Assembly: GCA_009910795.1 (NCBI GenBank)
Contig: VMEE01000083.1
Span: 190,432 to 254,431 of the forward strand
Direction: 5' to 3'
DNA length: 64,000 bases
Source of the DNA: Dehalobacter sp. CP
Lineage (GTDB): Bacteria > Bacillota_B > Desulfitobacteriia > Desulfitobacteriales > Syntrophobotulaceae
Below are positions 60,264 through 64,000 of this stretch, one piece after another. The notes beneath the pieces are model-generated. The model had not been told where the DNA came from and ran no database searches. It saw only the letters and a program-made list of their open reading frames with translations. Positions within the stretch are counted from its first letter, which is position 1. Each line of letters starts with the position of its first letter. The position numbers were made by a program, and so were the translations under genes.

Positions 60264-61079
60264 ATGTTTAAGACGCTAAAAAAGATCATCCAATATCCGA
60301 GGCTTACCCAGGAATATCCGAAGATACCCGCCGCCAGCGGTCCGTTCCTGGGGCAGACCGAAATCAATCCTGAAAAGTGCAGTTTTTGCGGGGAATGTGT
60401 CCTGCGCTGTCCATCCCAGGCAATCGTGATGGCTAAGGAAGCAGGCATCATTGGGATTAACTATGACGCGTGCATCTTCTGTGTGCTGTGTGAAGAAGTC
60501 TGCCCGGCAGGCGCAGTAACGACCACCAACCAATTTGAGCTTGCTGAAAAGGATAAAGCAATGCTCCACGTGGATAAAACAGTGACTGTCAAAAACCAAA
60601 CGCTGATGATTGATGAAAACAACTTGCCTGACACCTCCTACGAAGCGGTTTGCAGTGACCTGGAAGCAAAGATCAAAAAGATGTTCGGCCGGAGCCTGCA
60701 GATAAGAGAGGTGGATTCCGGCTCCTGCAACGGCTGTGATTATGAAATCAATGCGCTGAACAATCCTGTCAACGATATTGAAAGGCTCGGAATCAGTTTT
60801 GTGGCGTCGCCAAGACATGCCGACATGCTTCTGGTGACAGGCACTGCGACGAGAAATATGCAGCTGGCGCTGGAGAAGACGTATCATGCAGCACCAGATC
60901 CAAAACTGGTCGTGGCAGTGGGCGCCTGCGCTTGCAGCGGCGGCATTTTCAAGGATTCCTATGCCACCAACAACGGCATCGATACAATTGTACCGGTCGA
61001 TGTGTATATCCCTGGCTGCCCACCACGGCCTCAGGCCATCATTAACGGGATCTTAAAAGCGCTGGACCGGATGAAGTAA
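60264..61079 (+). CDS. Ferredoxin-NuoB fusion subunit (HyfH-HyfI type)
   Basis: A 271-residue protein. The N-terminal part (residues 1-100) is a 2[4Fe-4S] ferredoxin with CSFCGECVLRCP and CIFCVLCEEVCPAG. The C-terminal part (about 140-271) is a NuoB/HyfI domain that keeps all ligands of the proximal cluster: SCNGCDYE, GACACSGG and PGCPPRP. It would pass electrons into the complex. ATG at 60264 after AAGGAAG. It is 500 bases beyond hyfG, the gap being filled by two palindromic repeats, but has no promoter I can see of its own. Confidence 0.88.
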   Translation: MFKTLKKIIQYPRLTQEYPKIPAASGPFLGQTEINPEKCSFCGECVLRCPSQAIVMAKEAGIIGINYDACIFCVLCEEVCPAGAVTTTNQFELAEKDKAMLHVDKTVTVKNQTLMIDENNLPDTSYEAVCSDLEAKIKKMFGRSLQIREVDSGSCNGCDYEINALNNPVNDIERLGISFVASPRHADMLLVTGTATRNMQLALEKTYHAAPDPKLVVAVGACACSGGIFKDSYATNNGIDTIVPVDVYIPGCPPRPQAIINGILKALDRMK

Positions 61080-61202
61080 ATATTACTTCGACGGCTATGG
61101 AGAACTAGTATCACGGTACTATGAATGGTATGGAGCAGTACGAATCGGTCTACTAGTTGACTTTTTCCGGACGTGTATGATAATGGATAGTAAGCAGATA
61201 AG

Positions 61203-61233
61203 AATCCTAAATAGAAGTATTTTAGGATTTTTT
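61203..61233 (+). terminator. Intrinsic terminator of the Ehr operon
   Basis: AATCCTAAA (61203-61211) pairs with TTTAGGATT (61221-61229), followed by TTTTTC. Confidence 0.8.
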
Positions 61234-61317
61234 CTTACTATATTATTTTGATGATTGTTTAGCTTGGATAAAATTGAGAATGTATAAGAATAAAAAACAT
61301 GTAAAGGATGGGTTATC

Positions 61318-62148
61318 TTGTCTATTGTTCGAGCTGCAGCGCTTCAGTTAAAAGTATCTCCAGACAAAATGGAGAACGTTGACCGTCTCCAACAACATTT
61401 GGACAGCCTGGCTAAAGAGAATGTTGATCTGGTCATTCTGCCGGAGATGTTTAACTGCCCATATCAGACGTCTTTATTTCCTGATTATGCAGAGGAAGAG
61501 GGCGGGGCATGCTGGCAGAAGCTTTCATCTCTGGCCGTACAGTATAAAATCCACCTGGTTGCAGGTTCGATGCCGGAAAAAGACCGGGAGAACAAGATTT
61601 ATAACACTTCGTATGTGTTTGACCGCCAAGGCCGGCAAATAGGCAAACACCGCAAAGTTCACCTCTTTGATATCGAGATTGAGGGCGGACAGCAATTTCG
61701 GGAATCGAATACCTTAAGCCCCGGAAACAAGGCTACTGTATTTGACACGGAATTCGGAACGATGGGAATCTGTATCTGCTATGACTTGCGCTTTCCGGAA
61801 CTGGCGAGACTGATGGTCGATCAGGGCGCTAAAATGATTATTGTGCCGGGAGCCTTTAATATGACGACCGGGCCGGCCCACTGGGAGGTCCTGTTCCGAA
61901 CCCGGGCAGTGGATAATCAGGTTTTTATGGTGGGCGCTGCTCCGGCCCGTGATCCGGAAGCGGGATATACGTCCTGGGGGCACACGATCATGGTCGGACC
62001 GTGGGGAAATGTCCTGCAGCAAATGGATGAACGCGAAGGTTGTATCATTCAGGATCTTGACCTGGCTGAAGTGGCTAAAGTCCGACGTGAATTGCCGCTG
62101 CTTGCCCAGAGAAGGTCAGACCTGTATCAATTAACTTCAAAATGCTGA
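61318..62148 (+). CDS. Carbon-nitrogen hydrolase (Nit2/omega-amidase-like)
   Basis: A 276-residue nitrilase-superfamily amidase with the Glu-Lys-Cys triad: Glu in VILPEMFNCPYQ, Lys in GKHRKVHLFDI and Cys in GICICYDLRFPEL. The LFDIEIEGGQ and AFNMTTGPAHWE segments match omega-amidases, which hydrolyse 2-oxoglutaramate and related amides. A TTG start follows AAAGGATGGG. It sits alone between two terminated units. Confidence 0.9.
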   Translation: MSIVRAAALQLKVSPDKMENVDRLQQHLDSLAKENVDLVILPEMFNCPYQTSLFPDYAEEEGGACWQKLSSLAVQYKIHLVAGSMPEKDRENKIYNTSYVFDRQGRQIGKHRKVHLFDIEIEGGQQFRESNTLSPGNKATVFDTEFGTMGICICYDLRFPELARLMVDQGAKMIIVPGAFNMTTGPAHWEVLFRTRAVDNQVFMVGAAPARDPEAGYTSWGHTIMVGPWGNVLQQMDEREGCIIQDLDLAEVAKVRRELPLLAQRRSDLYQLTSKC

Positions 62149-62190
62149 TTACGTGACGCCGAGATTATGTCAATAAGGCAGGGATTTTCG

Positions 62191-63234
62191 ATGCAGAAAC
62201 AAAAATTTGCAGTATTCCAGGCACTCCTGGCAGCTGCACTTTTCGGTATAAGCACGCCATTGTCCAAATTGTTATTGTCCCATTTATCGCCGATCATGAT
62301 CGCTGCACTTCTTTATCTGGGTGCTGGCACCGGCATGTTCGCGCTGCGATTGATCATTAAAGCAAATAGGCCGTTATCTAAAGAAGCAGGTATTGCCAGG
62401 AACGATCTGCCCTTTACAATTGGAATGGTGATTTTGGATATGAGTGCGCCTATTCTGCTCCTGGTCGGATTGAGTACGACTGCGGCTGCTAATGTATCTC
62501 TATTGAGCAATTTTGAAATCGCGGCGACCGCACTTCTTGCCTTGTGGCTCTTTAAGGAGACAATCGGGAAAAGACTTTGGACAGCAATCATTCTCATTAC
62601 GGCTTCCAGCATACTCTTATCTTTAAAAGATCTTCAAGGACTTTCTTTTTCGGCAGGTTCCATATTTGTCCTGCTGGCCTGTCTCTGCTGGGGATTAGAG
62701 AATAATTTTACGAAAATGCTTTCGCTGAAAGATCCCATGCAGATCGTCGTCATTAAAGGATTGGGGTCTGGAACAGGTTCCTTGCTTATTGCCTTTGTCA
62801 CCAAGCAAATGACAGCCGGTTACAGCTATATACTTTTTACGCTAATACTGGGATTCTTCGCTTATGGCCTCAGTATCTTTTTCTATGTCAGAGCCCAGAG
62901 AGACCTCGGGGCGGCCAGAACAAGCGCCTATTATGCCATTGCACCGTTTATTGGCGTCGGCTTATCTTTTATTGTCGCCAAAGAACCCATAACAAGCAAT
63001 TTTATTATGGCAGCTATTCTAATGATATTTGGGGCCTATTATGCGGCTAGGGAGAAACATGACCATCAACATCGTCACGAAGTGTTGTGTCATGACCATC
63101 GCCATCATCATGGTGACGGCCATCATACCCATGTTCACGGTGATTTTACATCAGGGGAACACAGTCATCCGCACGAACATGAAACCATACAACATGCACA
63201 TCATCATGCACCGGATATGCATCACAAGCATTAA
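62191..63234 (+). CDS. EamA/DMT family transporter with a His-rich tail
   Basis: A 347-residue protein with ten helices in two EamA repeats (residues 1-285; FGISTPLSKLLLSHLSP, AYYAIAPFIGVGLSF). The last 60 residues are a cytoplasmic or external tail with 24 histidines in HDH, HRHHH and HAHHH clusters, likely binding Ni, Co or Zn. This suggests a metal transport or metal sensing role, though the family is best known for metabolite export. ATG at 62191 follows GGCAGGGA. Confidence 0.82.
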   Translation: MQKQKFAVFQALLAAALFGISTPLSKLLLSHLSPIMIAALLYLGAGTGMFALRLIIKANRPLSKEAGIARNDLPFTIGMVILDMSAPILLLVGLSTTAAANVSLLSNFEIAATALLALWLFKETIGKRLWTAIILITASSILLSLKDLQGLSFSAGSIFVLLACLCWGLENNFTKMLSLKDPMQIVVIKGLGSGTGSLLIAFVTKQMTAGYSYILFTLILGFFAYGLSIFFYVRAQRDLGAARTSAYYAIAPFIGVGLSFIVAKEPITSNFIMAAILMIFGAYYAAREKHDHQHRHEVLCHDHRHHHGDGHHTHVHGDFTSGEHSHPHEHETIQHAHHHAPDMHHKH

Positions 63235-63287
63235 GCATTTAATCTGATTTGATATTAAACTTTTTATAAATGGGATAGCACTTTACA

Positions 63288-63329
63288 AATACAATAACAT
63301 ATGTTATTAATAACATATGTTATTGTATT
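63288..63329 (+). promoter_or_regulatory. 42-bp perfect palindrome, probable PadR operator
   Basis: Bases 63288-63308 are the exact complement of 63309-63329. Each half holds AACATATGTT, itself a palindrome, so it offers two adjacent symmetric sites. A -35-like TTTACA overlaps its left edge at 63283. The site is 26 bases before the PadR start. Confidence 0.75.
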
Positions 63330-63354
63330 ATTTTGAATGGAAGTGAAGAAAAAA

Positions 63355-63915
63355 ATGATGCCCATGATGATGTCCATTAATTATGCGATTCTGGGAATTC
63401 TCAGTACGCAGTCTCTGACGGGGTATGATCTGAAAAAAATTATTCAGGATTCATCGTTTATGTATTGGTCCGGCAATAACAATCAGATCTATAAAGCCTT
63501 GGTTGAACTGCTGAACCTGGGTTTTGTGACCAATGAAATCCAGATGCAGGAAAGTTCACCTGCCAAAAAAATATATACGATCACGGCAGAGGGGATCGTA
63601 GAATTGAAAAAATGGGTGCTTTCAACACCGGAAATCGCGGAAATCAAAAAAACCTTTCTGATACAGCTTGCCTGGTCGGATCTCCTGAATGATGAGGAAT
63701 TAAAAAGTTTGCTGTTGGCATATGAAGAGCAAATTAAAATGCAGATCATCCTGGAAAAAGAGAAAAGCCGCAGAGGCAGGTTTTCACCAGCCAGAAGCAA
63801 AAGGGAACTTACTATGTGGGAGATGATTCAAGAGAATATCATTTCATCCTGTGAAAATGAACTGAGCTGGCTGGAAACCGTCCGGAATAAGCTTAGCGGC
63901 GATTTTCAGCAATAA
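63355..63915 (+). CDS. PadR family transcriptional regulator
   Basis: A 186-residue PadR-type repressor. The winged helix covers ILGILSTQSLTGYDLKKIIQDSS and YKALVELLNLGFV, with the wing KKIYTITAEG, followed by a long C-terminal helical dimer domain. Start uncertain: ATG at 63355 lies 8-10 bases after GGAAGTGA; an ATG at 63337 precedes that site. It likely represses its own transcription through the palindrome upstream and perhaps the gene after it. Confidence 0.85.
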   Translation: MMPMMMSINYAILGILSTQSLTGYDLKKIIQDSSFMYWSGNNNQIYKALVELLNLGFVTNEIQMQESSPAKKIYTITAEGIVELKKWVLSTPEIAEIKKTFLIQLAWSDLLNDEELKSLLLAYEEQIKMQIILEKEKSRRGRFSPARSKRELTMWEMIQENIISSCENELSWLETVRNKLSGDFQQ

Positions 63916-63964
63916 TAAACGACAAGAAGAAAATGGCAGATGAATATTCAGTGGAGGGAAAGCT

Positions 63965-64000
63965 ATGAAAAACGGAATGGCCTTCCGCACTCCGGAAGGG
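63965..64000 (+). CDS. Partial gene running off the window
   Basis: An ATG after GTGGAGGGAAAGCT opens a frame MKNGMAFRTPEG that continues past the end. The product cannot be named from 12 residues. It follows padR by 49 bases in the same direction and may be its target. Confidence 0.5.
   Translation, partial: MKNGMAFRTPEG

Noticed and set aside
60276..60887. 203-codon frame on the minus strand
   Set aside because: Antisense to the ferredoxin-NuoB fusion, whose cysteine motifs show the true frame.

Overview
The window reads as a low-to-mid GC, endospore-lineage anaerobic Firmicute, most like the Desulfitobacterium/Dehalobacter/Desulfosporosinus group (Peptococcaceae). This is an inference from content: a GerK-type spore germination operon, a T-box leader, c-di-AMP and cobalamin riboswitches, rubrerythrin, an anaerobic cobalamin gene cluster and a membrane complex of the Hyf/complex I family. 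No rRNA, tRNA, CRISPR array or intact transposase was seen.

Layout. 0.1-2.8 kb: a methyltransferase and a convergent NodIJ-type ABC exporter. 2.9-13.1 kb: a cobalamin riboswitch followed by cobB/cbiA, cobU, cobS, a CobU-like gene, cobC, cbiB, a 0.7 kb block with palindromic repeats, then cobD, an ApgM-like phosphatase, cbiP and cobA. Together these cover corrin a,c-amidation, adenosylation, cobyric acid synthesis, aminopropanol arm attachment and nucleotide loop assembly. 13.1-17.5 kb: an accessory zone with two candidate small RNAs, a 23-bp direct repeat flanking two orphan secreted-protein genes, a secreted protein plus a DUF4405 membrane protein with a CxxCH motif, and the 5' remnant of a group II intron sitting against a terminator. 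17.6-21.9 kb: TetR, MMPL exporter and a heptad-repeat secreted protein. 22-29.6 kb: Hsp33, an SDR, MarR with a DHA2-type MFS pump, rubrerythrin, a MerR/TipAS regulator and a DUF6765-like protein. 29.6-38.2 kb: two tandem DUF4474 proteins, a Gln-rich protein, an ABC exporter, DUF456, a dead aldo/keto reductase fragment, and a LolD/FtsX-type ABC pair. 38.3-46.7 kb: an NlpC/P60 wall hydrolase under a c-di-AMP riboswitch, TrpB2 under a tryptophan T-box, an M24 peptidase, a beta carbonic anhydrase, CvfB, Ung and an aminotransferase. 46.7-52.0 kb: a germinant receptor operon in which gerKC is present twice. 52.1-61.1 kb: a TetR gene leading a hyfBCEFG-HI-like operon. 61.3-64 kb: a nitrilase, an EamA transporter with a His-rich tail, PadR with a 42-bp palindromic operator, and the start of one more gene.

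Three points stand out. First, the Hyf-like operon encodes a 'large subunit' that has lost all the Ni-binding cysteines, so it looks like an Ehr (energy-converting hydrogenase-related) complex rather than a hydrogenase; its last gene is a ferredoxin-NuoB fusion. Second, a family of nested palindromic elements, with a shared core and element-specific outer arms that still pair, sits in several intergenic gaps, including inside the cobalamin cluster and the Ehr operon. Third, the 13-17.5 kb gap holds compact promoter-hairpin units that look like undescribed small RNAs.
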